Below are positions 37,633 to 47,534 of a stretch of DNA of 64,000 nt, one piece after another. The stretch comes from Flammeovirga aprica JL-4 (GTDB lineage Bacteria; Bacteroidota; Bacteroidia; Cytophagales; Flammeovirgaceae). Within the stretch, counting starts at the first letter, position 1. Every line of letters starts with the position of its first letter. The notes beneath the pieces are model-generated. The model saw only the letters and a program-made list of their open reading frames with translations. It did no database searches and was not told where the DNA came from. The position numbers and the translations under genes were made by a program. The stretch spans positions 1-64,000 of the forward strand of contig NZ_JABANE010000044.1 in the NCBI RefSeq assembly GCF_012844305.1, in the 5' to 3' direction.

Positions 37633-38220
37633 ATGAAAATCTACACTAGAAAAGGTGATTCCGGAAAAACAGGCGTATTCGGCGGAAAAAGAGAGTTCAA
37701 AGATGCTCCCCGAATCGAATGCATAGGCACATTGGATGAAGTGAATTCAACCATAGGGCTTTTAAGATCAAAATTAGGCAATGACCACGAGTGGCAACCG
37801 AATTTACACAGAGTTCAAAAAGACATGATGAACATGATGTCGCATTTGGCTCGACCATCAGATTCTAAAAAAGAAAACCAAAATCCTCACCCAACAGATG
37901 GTGCAGAATTTTGCGAAGCATGGATCGATGAGATGGAAAGTAAAATGAGTAGTCCATCAGATTATTTCTTATTACCAGGAGGAAATGAAATTTCGGCTTT
38001 ATGTCATGTGTGCAGAACACAAGTAAGAAGAGGTGAACGTACTTTGGTAACCTTAAGTCATGAAGATCCTGAAAGTGTATTAGACTATATCTCGTCTTAC
38101 ATCAATCGTCTGTCTGATTTATTCTTTACGATGGCACGTTCTGAGATGGATAAGCACGGAGTAGCAGAAGAAAAATGGAATTTATTTTTATATAAAAGAA
38201 AGAAAAAACCACAAGCATGA
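37633..38220 (+). CDS. pduO: Cob(I)alamin adenosyltransferase, PduO type
   Basis: The protein has 195 residues with the PduO/EutT-like ATP:corrinoid adenosyltransferase motifs: MKIYTRKGDSGKTGVFGG at the N-terminus (ATP binding), IECIGTLDEVNSTIGLLRSKL, RTQVRRGERTLVTL and YINRLSDLFFTMAR. It attaches the 5'-deoxyadenosyl ligand to Co(I) corrinoids. It is separated from cbiA by 218 bp holding two repeat elements and overlaps cobW by 4 bp. Confidence 0.93.
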   Translation: MKIYTRKGDSGKTGVFGGKREFKDAPRIECIGTLDEVNSTIGLLRSKLGNDHEWQPNLHRVQKDMMNMMSHLARPSDSKKENQNPHPTDGAEFCEAWIDEMESKMSSPSDYFLLPGGNEISALCHVCRTQVRRGERTLVTLSHEDPESVLDYISSYINRLSDLFFTMARSEMDKHGVAEEKWNLFLYKRKKKPQA

Positions 38221-39254
38221 GAAAAGTCCCAATTACAATCGTAACAGGTTTTCTAGGCGTTGGAAAAACGACCTTAGTACACCAGATGTTGAAAAATGCC
38301 AACGGAAAACGAATTGCTTTAATCGTCAATGAATTTGGTGAAGTAGGTGTAGACGGTGAAATCATCAAAGCAGGTTGTGGAGATGAAGAGTGTAATCTGA
38401 TTGAATTATCAGACGGTTGCATTTGCTGTACAGTGCAAGAAGAGTTCTTGCCCGCAATGTTGGAGTTGATTGAGCGTAAAGATGATATTGACCATATCGT
38501 GATTGAAACTTCAGGTTTAGCAATGCCAAAGCCATTATTAAGAGCGGTCAATTGGCCTGACTTAAAACCACATATCACCATCGATTCTGTAATTACAGTA
38601 GTTGATGCGGTGGGTGTGGCAACCGGTGAGTTCTGCGATAGACAAAGAGTACAAGAACAGCGTTTGGCAGATGATTCATTGGATCACGAAACACCAATTG
38701 AGGAGTTATTCTTGGATCAATTGACTTGTGCTGATTTGGTATTAGTAAGTAAAAGAGACTTAGTAGATGATGCCAAATTTGAAGAGATTTCTTCTTTCGT
38801 TCAGCAAAAAATCAGATCGAATACAAAGATAATTCCTGTAGTCAACGGCGAAGTAAGTAATGAACTCTTACTAGGTATTGAAGCTTCAGCTGAAGATGAT
38901 TTAGAAAACCGTCACTCTATCCATGAAGAGCATCACGATCACGGACACGACCATGATCATGAACATCATCATGACCACGATGATTCATTGACTACTGAAT
39001 TACTACAATATTCAGAAACAACTGACATCAAGCAGTTAGTAAAAGACCTAACAAAATTGGTAAAGGAAAATGAAATCTATAGAATCAAAGGTTTTGTCAA
39101 TATTCCGAACAAGCCAATGCGTATGATTCTTCAAGGTGTAGGAGATCGATTTGATTATTATTTTGATAGACCTTGGAAAGAAGGGGAGACGAGAAAAACG
39201 CATTTAGTGGTGATTGGTAAGGATTTAAAATTAGCTTCAACAGCTCATGCATAA
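38217..39254 (+). CDS. cobW: CobW-family GTP-dependent metallochaperone
   Basis: This is a 345-residue G3E GTPase. The P-loop is VTGFLGVGKTTLVHQM, with switch region NEFGEVGVDGEII, the metal-binding CxCC in LSDGCICCTVQEEF, IETSGLAMPKPLL, and the guanine-recognition region LVLVSKRDL. A strongly His/Asp-rich tract (about residues 238-258) probably binds metal, and a CobW_C domain follows (RIKGFVNIPNKPMRMILQGVGDRF). In this context it should deliver cobalt, as proposed for CobW. It overlaps the next gene by 8 bp. Confidence 0.92.
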   Translation: MRKVPITIVTGFLGVGKTTLVHQMLKNANGKRIALIVNEFGEVGVDGEIIKAGCGDEECNLIELSDGCICCTVQEEFLPAMLELIERKDDIDHIVIETSGLAMPKPLLRAVNWPDLKPHITIDSVITVVDAVGVATGEFCDRQRVQEQRLADDSLDHETPIEELFLDQLTCADLVLVSKRDLVDDAKFEEISSFVQQKIRSNTKIIPVVNGEVSNELLLGIEASAEDDLENRHSIHEEHHDHGHDHDHEHHHDHDDSLTTELLQYSETTDIKQLVKDLTKLVKENEIYRIKGFVNIPNKPMRMILQGVGDRFDYYFDRPWKEGETRKTHLVVIGKDLKLASTAHA

Positions 39255-39825
39255 GAATATAAAGCTATTGTTATTGGCATCAATTTTCACACATATGGGA
39301 GCAAACTTATTGGCTCCCATTTATGCCATTTTTATTGAAAATATTGGAGGTACACTGATTGATGCTGGTATTGCCGTAGGTGTATATGCTATTTTCAAAG
39401 GTGTATTTTATTTCCTTTTTGATAAAATAGATGAAACAAAGCTGAGCAAAAAAACAATGATGTGTATAGGCTATGTCTTAATGGGTACAGGTTATGGATT
39501 GTATGTTTTTGCGAGTAGTCCTATTCATGTTTTCTTAATTCAGATCATCGTTTCACTAGGAGAAACAGTTATCAACCCTTCATGGAGTGCCATTATCGCT
39601 ATGTCATTGAAGAAAGGGAAAGAGAAAAGTATCTATTCTTCCTTTTTTGGCTACCGTTCGTTTGCAGAAGGATTTGCCGCTATCATCGGAGCCTTATTTG
39701 CCATGCAATTCGGTTTTTCAGTGATCTTCTCTCTAATGGCAATGTTCTCATTCGGTTCAGGTGTATTATCGCTGATGGTCGATGAAAAAGAGATTTCAGA
39801 ACCAGAAAACGTAAAGGTTGCTTAG
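39247..39825 (+). CDS. Half-size MFS transporter
   Basis: The protein has 192 residues and about six transmembrane segments. The N-terminus (LLLLASIFTHMGANLLAPIYAIFIENIGGTLIDAGI) and RSFAEGFAAIIGALFAMQFGFSVIF are MFS-like, but the protein ends where a normal 12-helix MFS carrier would begin its second half. No frameshifted second half follows, and cobN starts 18 bp later. It may dimerise or be a shortened carrier. Its position between cobW and cobN suggests transport of cobalt or a corrinoid, not proven. Confidence 0.75.
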   Translation: MHKNIKLLLLASIFTHMGANLLAPIYAIFIENIGGTLIDAGIAVGVYAIFKGVFYFLFDKIDETKLSKKTMMCIGYVLMGTGYGLYVFASSPIHVFLIQIIVSLGETVINPSWSAIIAMSLKKGKEKSIYSSFFGYRSFAEGFAAIIGALFAMQFGFSVIFSLMAMFSFGSGVLSLMVDEKEISEPENVKVA

Positions 39826-39843
39826 TTTAATTATTCTCTCAAA

Positions 39844-42800
39844 ATGCATTTAATTTCAACACTTCCTGGAGGATGGAACCCCAACGACGAAGGCGTTTTC
39901 CATATCCAACAATCCACCGGAGACCTACTTTTCTTATCGGCCGCTGACACCGAATTATTCACCGTCAATAAAGCCTATCAAGAATTACATCAAGAGGAAA
40001 CGGAACTACCTAGTGTTCGTTTAGCGAACTTGACGTATTTCAAGCAGGAATTGACGATTGATACTTATATCGAAGAAGTAGTGTCAGAAGCCAAAGTCGT
40101 CGTGTTGAAATTATTGGGAGGAACTGCTTACTTTTCTTATTTGTGTGAAGCGATTGCTGAATATGCCGAAGACAATGATATCGATGTGATTTTCCTGCCG
40201 GGTGATAATAAACCTGATTTGGAATTGATGCAAATGTCCACTTTGCCCCTTTCAAAAGTCAGTGAAATATGGCAGTATTTTGTGATGGGAGGAAAGGAAA
40301 ATACCAAAGAGGTGTTGAAGCTGATCATGAATGAAACCTTAGAGTACGATTTTCCAATCAAAGCCCAAGAAAGCATTCCTGATTTATTTCTTTATCATCC
40401 ATCAAAAGGAATTCTTCATCAACCTTTAGTACATACAGAAAAGGCTACGGTATTGATATTAGGCTATAGAAGTTACTTCTTAGCCGATAACCTTGATCCA
40501 TTTATTGCAGTCACAGAAGAGTTGGAACGAAGAGGAGTAACAGCCATTACTTGCATGGCGTTGTCGTATCGTGATGAAGATATTCAGCAACGTATTTTTT
40601 CTCTTTTAGAAAATTGTAAAATTGCTCCGCCTAATGTATTGATCAATACGACCGGCTTTTCATTGCAAGGCTTTCAAGACAATGAAACCAAAGGCATTTT
40701 TGATACACTCAATGTTCCCGTCATTCAAGCGATATTGGCGAGTTGTAATAAGCAGGTATGGGAAGAAGGGACTTTTGGTTTACCGCCGACTGATATTGCC
40801 ATGAATATCGCATTGCCAGAAGTGGATGGAAAGATCATTACCTCAGTAATTGCTTTTAAAGAAGCGAAGGAAAAGGACGAATTGACAGATTCTGAAATTG
40901 TGTATTTCGAGCCTCATCTAGAAGGCTGTCAGTTTGTAGCAGAACATGCAAAGGCTTGGATTCAATTGGGAGAAAAAGAAAACAAGCAGAAAAATGTGGC
41001 CGTTATTCTTCCTAATTATCCGAGTAAAAATAGCCGTTTGGCCAATGGTGTAGGATTAGATACACCTGCAAGTACTGTAGAAATATTAAATGCCTTAAAA
41101 AATGCTGGATATGATTTAGGAGAAAATGTTCCCGAAGGGACAGAAGAATTGATGGAGTTGTTGACGGAAAATGTCACCAACGAACTGGAATCACTCTCTT
41201 ATAAATCCGCTGAAATTAAAATCAAAGAAGAAGAATTTTACACCCACTACAACCAACTATCCATTACATTAAGAGAGAAAGTAGAACAACAGTGGGGACA
41301 CCCATCAAAATCACCGAATTACAAAGAAGGTTATTTTCTAATTCCAGGAAAGCAACTATGCAATATTTTCTTGAGTATTCAACCCAATAGAGGGTATAAT
41401 ATCGACTTGCAAGCCACGTATCACTCTCCTGATTTACCACCGACTTACGCTTATTTGGCGTATTATATTTGGTTGCAAAATTACTTTAGTGCCGATGCCA
41501 TTATTCATGTTGGAAAGCATGGCAACTTGGAGTGGTTGCCAGGGAAAGGGGTAGCACTGTCGAAGGAATCTTGTTTTCCTGCCGCTATTTTGGGAGCTAT
41601 TCCACATTTCTATCCTTTTATTATTAATGACCCAGGAGAAGGAACACAAGCCAAAAGGCGTAATCATGCCATTATCTTAGACCACTTAATTCCACCGATG
41701 ACAAGGGCTGAAAATTACGGTGAGTTGCTTCAATTGGAATTATTGATTGATGAGTTTTATGAGTCGGCTTTACTTGATCCCAAGAGAGCCAATTTGATTA
41801 AATCGAAAATTGAAAACCTTGTCAATACAACTCATTTGAGAGTGGATTTGAATGAAGATGGAAAAGATATTGATGCCCTTTTGGAGGTGATCGATGGCTA
41901 TTTATGTGAATTAAAAGAAGCTCAAATTAGAGGAGGACTCCATATTTTCGGTTTGCTCCCACAAGAAGAAAAGTTTTTGGATATGTTGGTGGCATTGCAT
42001 CGCTTACCACAAGGAGAAACCAAGAGTATTTTACAAGCCTTAGCCATTGATCTGAAATTAGCATTTGATCCATTGGATACTGCTTATGAAACGGCATTAA
42101 AGCAAACGATCATGGGTGTAGAATGCAGAACGATTGGTCAGGCAGTAGAGGTTTTGGAGAATAGAGCGAAGACGATCATTGAAGGAATTATCAATCAACA
42201 AGCAGGAAATTATGGTGAGGAAACACAAAAAGTAATCTCATCTATCAAAGAAAAGACGATCCCGACTTTACTAAAAACAAGGAATGAAATTGACCATCTT
42301 CTGAAAGGCTTAAATGCTCAATACATTCCTGCCGGTGGATCAGGTGCCCCAACTAGAGGGCGATTGGATATTTTACCAACAGGTAGAAATTTTTATTCCG
42401 TAGATACAAGAACAATTCCTTCTCCATCCGCTTATGATTTGGGCGTAAAAAGTGCTCAAAATATCATTGACAGATACCTGCAGGAAGAGGGAGAGTTTCC
42501 TAGTTCAGTGGCAATTTCCGTTTGGGGAACATCTACTATGAGAACAGGAGGAGATGATATAGCACAAGCTTTTGCATTATTGGGCGTCCGACCGATTTGG
42601 CAGGGAGCCAATCGTAGAGTGAAGGATTTTGAAGTTATTTCAACATTAGAGTTAAAACGCCCGAGAGTCGATGTTTTATTACGTATTTCTGGTTTCTTCA
42701 GAGATGCCTTTCCTGATGTGATTTCCTTATTCAATTCCGCCGTAGAGAAAGTAGCTCAATTGGATGAACCGTATGATATGAACCCAATTAAAGCCCGTTT

Positions 42801-43584
42801 TGAGAAAGAAAAAGAGGATTGGGAGAAAGAAGGATTGGATGAAAAAACGGCTCATGAACGTTCATTGTATAGAGTTTTCGGTTCCAAGCCAGGAGCGTAT
42901 GGAGCAGGGTTACAGGGGTTGATTGATGAGAAAAACTGGACGAATCAGGAAGACCTTGCCAATGTATACATCAATTGGGGAGGATATGCCTATACGGGAA
43001 GACGTAATGAAGGAAAGTCAGCGCATGAGACCTTCAGAAAACGATTATCTATGGTGGAAGTGGTGGTCCAGAATCAAGATAACCGAGAGCATGACTTATT
43101 AGACTCTGACGATTATTATCAATTTCAAGGAGGAATGACAGCGGCAGTCAACTTGGAGAAAGGAGAAATGCCGACCACTTACTTTGGTGATCATTCCCGC
43201 CCTGATCAGCCAAGAATCAAATCGCTGAAAGAGGAGTTATTAAAAGTATACCGCTCAAGAGTAGTCAATCCAAAATGGATGGAAGGCATGAGAGATCACG
43301 GTTACAAAGGTGCTTTTGAAATGGCTGCTACCATGGATTACCTTTTTGCCTATGATGCTACCACTAATCTGATCGAAGACTTTATGTATGAAGGCATCAC
43401 AGAAGAGTATCTTTTCAATCAAAAAAATCAAGAATTTATCCGTCAACATAACCCGTGGGCATTGAAAGATATGTCGGAAAGAATGCTGGAAGCGATCCAA
43501 AGAGGATTGTGGGAAAACCCAAATCAAGAAACATTGGATCGGTTGAAATCATTGTATATGAAAGCGGAGGGAGAACTAGAATAG
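39844..43584 (+). CDS. cobN: Cobaltochelatase large subunit CobN
   Basis: The protein has 1,246 residues, close to the usual CobN/BchH length. Recognisable segments include YLAYYIWLQNYFSADAIIHVGKHGNLEWLPGKG, FYPFIINDPGEGTQAKRRNHAIILDHLIPPM and AGGSGAPTRGRLDILPTGRNFYSVDTRTIPS (each quoted in part), and VYINWGGYAYTGR near the C-terminal part. CobN binds hydrogenobyrinic acid a,c-diamide in the late-cobalt pathway, with an AAA+ motor such as the ChlI-ChlD protein at 33954. It is the last gene of the riboswitch operon. The downstream gap shows no strong terminator. Confidence 0.94.
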   Translation: MHLISTLPGGWNPNDEGVFHIQQSTGDLLFLSAADTELFTVNKAYQELHQEETELPSVRLANLTYFKQELTIDTYIEEVVSEAKVVVLKLLGGTAYFSYLCEAIAEYAEDNDIDVIFLPGDNKPDLELMQMSTLPLSKVSEIWQYFVMGGKENTKEVLKLIMNETLEYDFPIKAQESIPDLFLYHPSKGILHQPLVHTEKATVLILGYRSYFLADNLDPFIAVTEELERRGVTAITCMALSYRDEDIQQRIFSLLENCKIAPPNVLINTTGFSLQGFQDNETKGIFDTLNVPVIQAILASCNKQVWEEGTFGLPPTDIAMNIALPEVDGKIITSVIAFKEAKEKDELTDSEIVYFEPHLEGCQFVAEHAKAWIQLGEKENKQKNVAVILPNYPSKNSRLANGVGLDTPASTVEILNALKNAGYDLGENVPEGTEELMELLTENVTNELESLSYKSAEIKIKEEEFYTHYNQLSITLREKVEQQWGHPSKSPNYKEGYFLIPGKQLCNIFLSIQPNRGYNIDLQATYHSPDLPPTYAYLAYYIWLQNYFSADAIIHVGKHGNLEWLPGKGVALSKESCFPAAILGAIPHFYPFIINDPGEGTQAKRRNHAIILDHLIPPMTRAENYGELLQLELLIDEFYESALLDPKRANLIKSKIENLVNTTHLRVDLNEDGKDIDALLEVIDGYLCELKEAQIRGGLHIFGLLPQEEKFLDMLVALHRLPQGETKSILQALAIDLKLAFDPLDTAYETALKQTIMGVECRTIGQAVEVLENRAKTIIEGIINQQAGNYGEETQKVISSIKEKTIPTLLKTRNEIDHLLKGLNAQYIPAGGSGAPTRGRLDILPTGRNFYSVDTRTIPSPSAYDLGVKSAQNIIDRYLQEEGEFPSSVAISVWGTSTMRTGGDDIAQAFALLGVRPIWQGANRRVKDFEVISTLELKRPRVDVLLRISGFFRDAFPDVISLFNSAVEKVAQLDEPYDMNPIKARFEKEKEDWEKEGLDEKTAHERSLYRVFGSKPGAYGAGLQGLIDEKNWTNQEDLANVYINWGGYAYTGRRNEGKSAHETFRKRLSMVEVVVQNQDNREHDLLDSDDYYQFQGGMTAAVNLEKGEMPTTYFGDHSRPDQPRIKSLKEELLKVYRSRVVNPKWMEGMRDHGYKGAFEMAATMDYLFAYDATTNLIEDFMYEGITEEYLFNQKNQEFIRQHNPWALKDMSERMLEAIQRGLWENPNQETLDRLKSLYMKAEGELE

Positions 43585-43707
43585 GATAATAGTAATATAA
43601 TTGATATTCAATATAATGTGAGTTTGAATTTATGAGTTTAATGTGTCAATAGGTATTCTTTTTCTTTTTAATTTATAAAGAAATAATACTCAACCCTTAA
43701 ACTATTT

Positions 43708-44979
43708 ATGGACACATTAATTGAATCAATCTACGCCCTTGAAATTCTAGATTCAAGAGGCAATCCCACAGTACGCGTTTATGTAGAATTATTTGATGGA
43801 ACAAGAGCGTATGCTTCCGTTCCCTCAGGAGCATCAACAGGTCAAAACGAAGCACTAGAACTAAGAGACGGAGATGAAAGGTATGGAGGAAAAGGGGTAC
43901 AGAAAGCAGTAGAAAATGTAATCACTACTATTGCTGATGCCTTGGAAGGAATGGATGCCACCCAACAAAAAGAAATCGATTACACTATGATTGAATTAGA
44001 CGGGACTGACAATAAGTCAAAGCTCGGAGCTAATGCAATTTTAGGTGTTTCTATGGCTGTAGCAAAAGCAGCTGCACAATCTTTAGATTTGCCATTATAT
44101 CAATATTTGGGAGGAACTAATGCCGTTCGAATTCCTGTACCTTGTATGAACATTCTGAATGGTGGAGAACATGCTGATAACAGTGTAGACTTTCAAGAAT
44201 TTATGTTGGTACCTCATGGAGCACCGTCATTCAAAGAGGGATTACGTTATGTTGCGGAAACCTTCCATATTCTAAAAGGGATTTTAAAAGAAAGAGGCTT
44301 AGCAACAAGTGTGGGTGATGAAGGAGGCTTTGCTCCGGATTGTGAGAGTAATGAAGCCGCGATTGAATTAATTATTGAAGCCATAGAAAAGGCAGGGTAT
44401 AAGCCCGGAAAAGATCTTTCAGTTGCGGTGGATAATGCCGCCAATTCATTTTGCTCTAACCTAAAAGATAATTATGATTTAGTCTGGTCAGGGAGAGGGA
44501 AAATGACTTCAGATGATTTAATAGCGCTTACAGGAGAATGGCTGGACAAGTACCCGATTATTCTTTGGGAAGATCCTCTAGCAGAAAAAGATTGGGATGG
44601 TTTTGCCAAATTCACAGCAAAGTATGGGGATCGAATTGAGGTGGTAGGTGATGATATTTTCGTGACCAATACCAAATACATCAAAGAAGGAATTGAGAAA
44701 AAAACAGCGAATTCTTGTCTGATCAAGCTAAATCAAATTGGTACTGTAACAGAAACCATAGAAGCCGTGAGAATGTGTAGAGAAGCAGGGTGGCGTTATT
44801 TCCTCTCACACAGATCAGGAGAAACAGAAGATACTTTCTTAGCCGATTTTGCTGTCGCAATGGACGGAGGGCACCTTAAAACGGGTTCAGCTTGTAGAGG
44901 TGAGCGTATTGCAAAATACAATCGTCTGTTGGAGATTGAGCATGAATTGGCAGGGCGATCAGAATATAGATGGAAGTAA
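43708..44979 (+). CDS. eno: Enolase
   Basis: The protein has 423 residues and interconverts 2-phosphoglycerate and phosphoenolpyruvate. [38 protein letters not shown] (mobile catalytic loop), [11 protein letters not shown], and [20 protein letters not shown] then [20 protein letters not shown] are canonical, with the catalytic Lys, Ser-His and Mg2+ ligands kept. It is a single gene unrelated to the cobalamin locus, with its own spacer and terminator. Confidence 0.96.
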   Translation: MDTLIESIYALEILDSRGNPTVRVYVELFDGTRAYASVPSGASTGQNEALELRDGDERYGGKGVQKAVENVITTIADALEGMDATQQKEIDYTMIELDGTDNKSKLGANAILGVSMAVAKAAAQSLDLPLYQYLGGTNAVRIPVPCMNILNGGEHADNSVDFQEFMLVPHGAPSFKEGLRYVAETFHILKGILKERGLATSVGDEGGFAPDCESNEAAIELIIEAIEKAGYKPGKDLSVAVDNAANSFCSNLKDNYDLVWSGRGKMTSDDLIALTGEWLDKYPIILWEDPLAEKDWDGFAKFTAKYGDRIEVVGDDIFVTNTKYIKEGIEKKTANSCLIKLNQIGTVTETIEAVRMCREAGWRYFLSHRSGETEDTFLADFAVAMDGGHLKTGSACRGERIAKYNRLLEIEHELAGRSEYRWK

Positions 44980-45001
44980 ATAGTACATCAAATAATATAA
45001 A

Positions 45002-45032
45002 AATATCACCTGCATTTGTAGGTGGTATTTTT
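45002..45032 (+). terminator. Terminator of enolase
   Basis: AATATCACCTGCA pairs with TGTAGGTGGTATT (two G-T pairs) around a tight loop, followed by TTTTT. Confidence 0.8.
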
Positions 45033-45177
45033 CAATGAGAATGAAAATGAAATTTATTTTTCACTTTTTTTGTCAGTTAAGTGCTAAAAACACGACTTAA
45101 TTATGATGCTGTTCAAAACTATCGCTGAACAGTCATTGCAGTAACATAATTTTTTGAACCAAACTTTAACTTTTACT

Positions 45178-45858
45178 ATGAAAAAGCAATTACTTACCCT
45201 AGTAATCTCCCTTTTTTCTTTATGCTTGTATGCACAGGACACTGAAACATTACCTTCAAAATACTTATATGCTGATGCTACAGTACAAATCAGTTCTGAC
45301 TTTGTAGGGTCGCTTTCTCTTGGACATTCTTGGGGACTTGGGAAAAAGAAAAGATTTGTTCTTGGAACAGGTGTTCGCTATTCATTTTTCCAAGGAAAAG
45401 ATAATAAAGAGTTTTACTCAGCTCCTCCTGAGTATTTCGGGAAATCTGATAAGCAAGATACATTGACAATCGCATCTCCTAGTCAGTCGAATATTGTCCT
45501 TTATATTTCTTTGAGTTACCGTATCAAAAGCAAATTTGAAGTGGGTATGAATATCGATGCTGTAGGTTATACTTTTGGTGCTGACAAAGATGCAGTTTAT
45601 ACAGGGAATGGTAGTAGCCAACCTACTACAGCTTCTTCAGGCAATGCATCTCTTTTACTTATTGGAGCAAATGATACAGGTATGTTAAGCTCTGAATTCT
45701 ATGTACAATATCACTTCAATAAAAAGTGGTCAGCGAAGTTAGGTTTTGCTCATACCTTCACAGAATTTCAAACACCAACCGAATTACAACCTGGAAATAA
45801 AAGATTCAGAGGTGTAAGTGATGGATTAGTAATTGGAGCAAGGTATAACATAAAATAA
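45178..45858 (+). CDS. Predicted outer-membrane beta-barrel protein
   Basis: The protein has 226 residues from the ATG at 45178, chosen because it gives a clean signal peptide (MKKQLLTLVISLFSLCLYAQ). The upstream in-frame start at 45154 only adds eight residues. The mature part alternates short hydrophobic strands with polar turns (FVGSLSLGHSWGLG, FVLGTGVRYSFFQG, SSEFYVQYHFN, KWSAKLGFAHTFTEF, DGLVIGARYNIK) and ends in a terminal beta-signal. The family is not recognised. A YceI-like gene starts 6 bp later on the same strand. Confidence 0.7.
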   Translation: MKKQLLTLVISLFSLCLYAQDTETLPSKYLYADATVQISSDFVGSLSLGHSWGLGKKKRFVLGTGVRYSFFQGKDNKEFYSAPPEYFGKSDKQDTLTIASPSQSNIVLYISLSYRIKSKFEVGMNIDAVGYTFGADKDAVYTGNGSSQPTTASSGNASLLLIGANDTGMLSSEFYVQYHFNKKWSAKLGFAHTFTEFQTPTELQPGNKRFRGVSDGLVIGARYNIK

Positions 45859-45864
45859 AGAACG

Positions 45865-46392
45865 ATGAATAAAATAACCCTAATCTTATTAACCTCATTT
45901 TGCCTTTTTATCACCAAAGGGTATGCTCAGGAAATCAATGCTTCAGCTTCAAAAATTGATTTTACAATCAGTAATTTCAAAGTCAATTCTGTTGAGGGCT
46001 TTTTCAATGGAATGAGTGGCAGTATTCAATTTGATGAAAATGATTTATCCTCTTCAGAATTTAATGTTTGTATTGATGCATCAACTGTAAATACCGACAA
46101 CGAGAAAAGAGATGATCATTTAAAAAATGAAGACTTTTTTGATGTTGAGAAATACCCCAAAATATGCTTTACATCTGATGAAGTAGTGAAAAATGGCAAC
46201 AAATATATTACTAAAGGAAATCTAACACTACATGGTGTAACCAAAGAAGTTTCAATACCTTTTGTCAAAAATGGATCTAATCTGGAAGGCGAATTAGAAA
46301 TAAATCGTTTGGATTATGACTTGGGTAAAGGAACAGGAACATTTACAGTGGGAGATGAAGTTGAAATTAAAATTACGTGTGTTTTAAACTAA
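45865..46392 (+). CDS. YceI-like periplasmic protein
   Basis: The protein has 175 residues with signal peptide (MNKITLILLTSFCLFITKGYAQ), then the YceI lipocalin-like barrel: KIDFTISNFKVNSVEGFFNGMSGSIQF, FNVCIDASTVNTDNEKRDDHLKNEDFFDVEKYP, and GNLTLHGVTKEVSIPF. YceI proteins bind long polyisoprenoid or similar lipids. No cytochrome b561 partner is present. It is translated with the barrel protein upstream. Confidence 0.92.
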   Translation: MNKITLILLTSFCLFITKGYAQEINASASKIDFTISNFKVNSVEGFFNGMSGSIQFDENDLSSSEFNVCIDASTVNTDNEKRDDHLKNEDFFDVEKYPKICFTSDEVVKNGNKYITKGNLTLHGVTKEVSIPFVKNGSNLEGELEINRLDYDLGKGTGTFTVGDEVEIKITCVLN

Positions 46393-46417
46393 CCCTTGTA
46401 TTTGCTTAATATACTAT

Positions 46418-46465
46418 GAAAGTCCGCCACCACTGATCATAATCAATGGAGGTGGACTTTCTTTA
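46418..46465 (+). terminator. Terminator after the YceI gene
   Basis: GAAAGTCCGCCACC pairs with GGAGGTGGACTTTC (one mismatch, one G-T), extended inward by TGAT/ATCA, followed by TTTATT. It lies between convergent genes, only 31 bp before the end of the minus-strand lipoprotein gene. Confidence 0.75.
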
Positions 46466-46495
46466 TTAAGCAGCTACACAATTAAAATTATCTGA

Positions 46496-47443
46496 TTAAT
46501 TGTTTAGACCTTCTACTTCAAATGAAAGCCAGTTAATCACAAATTCAAAAGAGAAACCATCTTTTTTAAACAGAGCTGTACTTGATTTTCCAGTATCATA
46601 ATCCACCGTAAAATCAATATTGTCAGTATTGTATGCCATTTCTCCTTCGGAGATATACCAGATTCTAGCTACATTTTCCTTTACGATTAAGTCGCTAATA
46701 CTTTTTCCAGAATATGCATTGCCACTTCGGGTAATACCATTTGATTCTAAATTAGAAACGACAAATTCAGGAGATAATGTAATAGGGAAATCCACAGTAA
46801 TAGTCTCAGAAGAATTTCTTGTATGTATAGTTCCGTCAGGATAAGTCATTTTTCCACCTTCCGTTTTCACTTCAAAAGCTAACGAATTGATCTCACCGAT
46901 ACCAGTCCATCCACTCAGCTCTTTTTCCATTAATCGAGTTCTTACTCCTTCCACTTTCACATTGTTTACAGTATAATTTTCAAAAGTGACTGTGTGAGAG
47001 AAAGTCACAGAAAATTCTCTTAAAGTGTCTTTGCGATGCACAATCACTTTACCCGAACACTCATAGTTGGGGTTGTAATCTTTAGAATCAATTTTATCAA
47101 AATCAATCACTACGGTATCTGTTCTAACAAAAACATGCGGATTAAGCGTTAGAATATCCCAACCGGCAATGCCGCTGTCTGTGATTTCATTTGTAGCTGA
47201 AGCCAATCGCTGAGAAGAAGCATCTAATGCAGCAAGTGCTTTATCTGCAATAGCGTCAACGTTGTTGTAAATCGTTCTCGCTTCAGTGTTTTCTTGAAAA
47301 GTGTCTTGTTCAGTTTCCGACATCTGAGACTCTTTGTCGATCAGGTTTTCATCATCTTCCTGTAGCTGACAACCTGTTAAGCATAAAGTAAAGCCAAATG
47401 CAATTGATAATGCAAGAGTTTGCAAGTAGTATTTCATATTCAT
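46496..47443 (-). CDS. Hypothetical lipoprotein
   Basis: The protein has 315 residues with a lipobox (LCLTGC at about 20-25) after a hydrophobic signal, so it is an envelope lipoprotein. A polar, acidic linker (QLQEDDENLIDKESQMSETEQ) follows the Cys. The mature part has regular beta-rich sequence with repeated edge strands (VVIDFDKIDSKDYN, KVIVHRKDTLREFSVTFSHTVTFENY). No family is recognised with confidence. It is monocistronic. Confidence 0.7.
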   Translation of the reverse strand: MNMKYYLQTLALSIAFGFTLCLTGCQLQEDDENLIDKESQMSETEQDTFQENTEARTIYNNVDAIADKALAALDASSQRLASATNEITDSGIAGWDILTLNPHVFVRTDTVVIDFDKIDSKDYNPNYECSGKVIVHRKDTLREFSVTFSHTVTFENYTVNNVKVEGVRTRLMEKELSGWTGIGEINSLAFEVKTEGGKMTYPDGTIHTRNSSETITVDFPITLSPEFVVSNLESNGITRSGNAYSGKSISDLIVKENVARIWYISEGEMAYNTDNIDFTVDYDTGKSSTALFKKDGFSFEFVINWLSFEVEGLNN

Positions 47444-47534
47444 AAATAAGGTTTATATGTGCTTGGGTATAGATCAAAAAGGATGCTAGATAACTTAAGT
47501 GCTCAGAATAAAGGAATATCATAATAAATCAGGC

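Noticed and set aside
39247-39843. Frameshifted full-length MFS gene
   Set aside because: Only 18 bp separate the stop from cobN, and no second-half MFS sequence is seen in any frame, so it is a short protein and not a simple frameshift.
43585-43707. Enolase as last gene of the cobalamin operon
   Set aside because: Same strand, but a 123-bp AT-rich gap and unrelated function make co-transcription unlikely; no terminator was found either, so read-through is not excluded.
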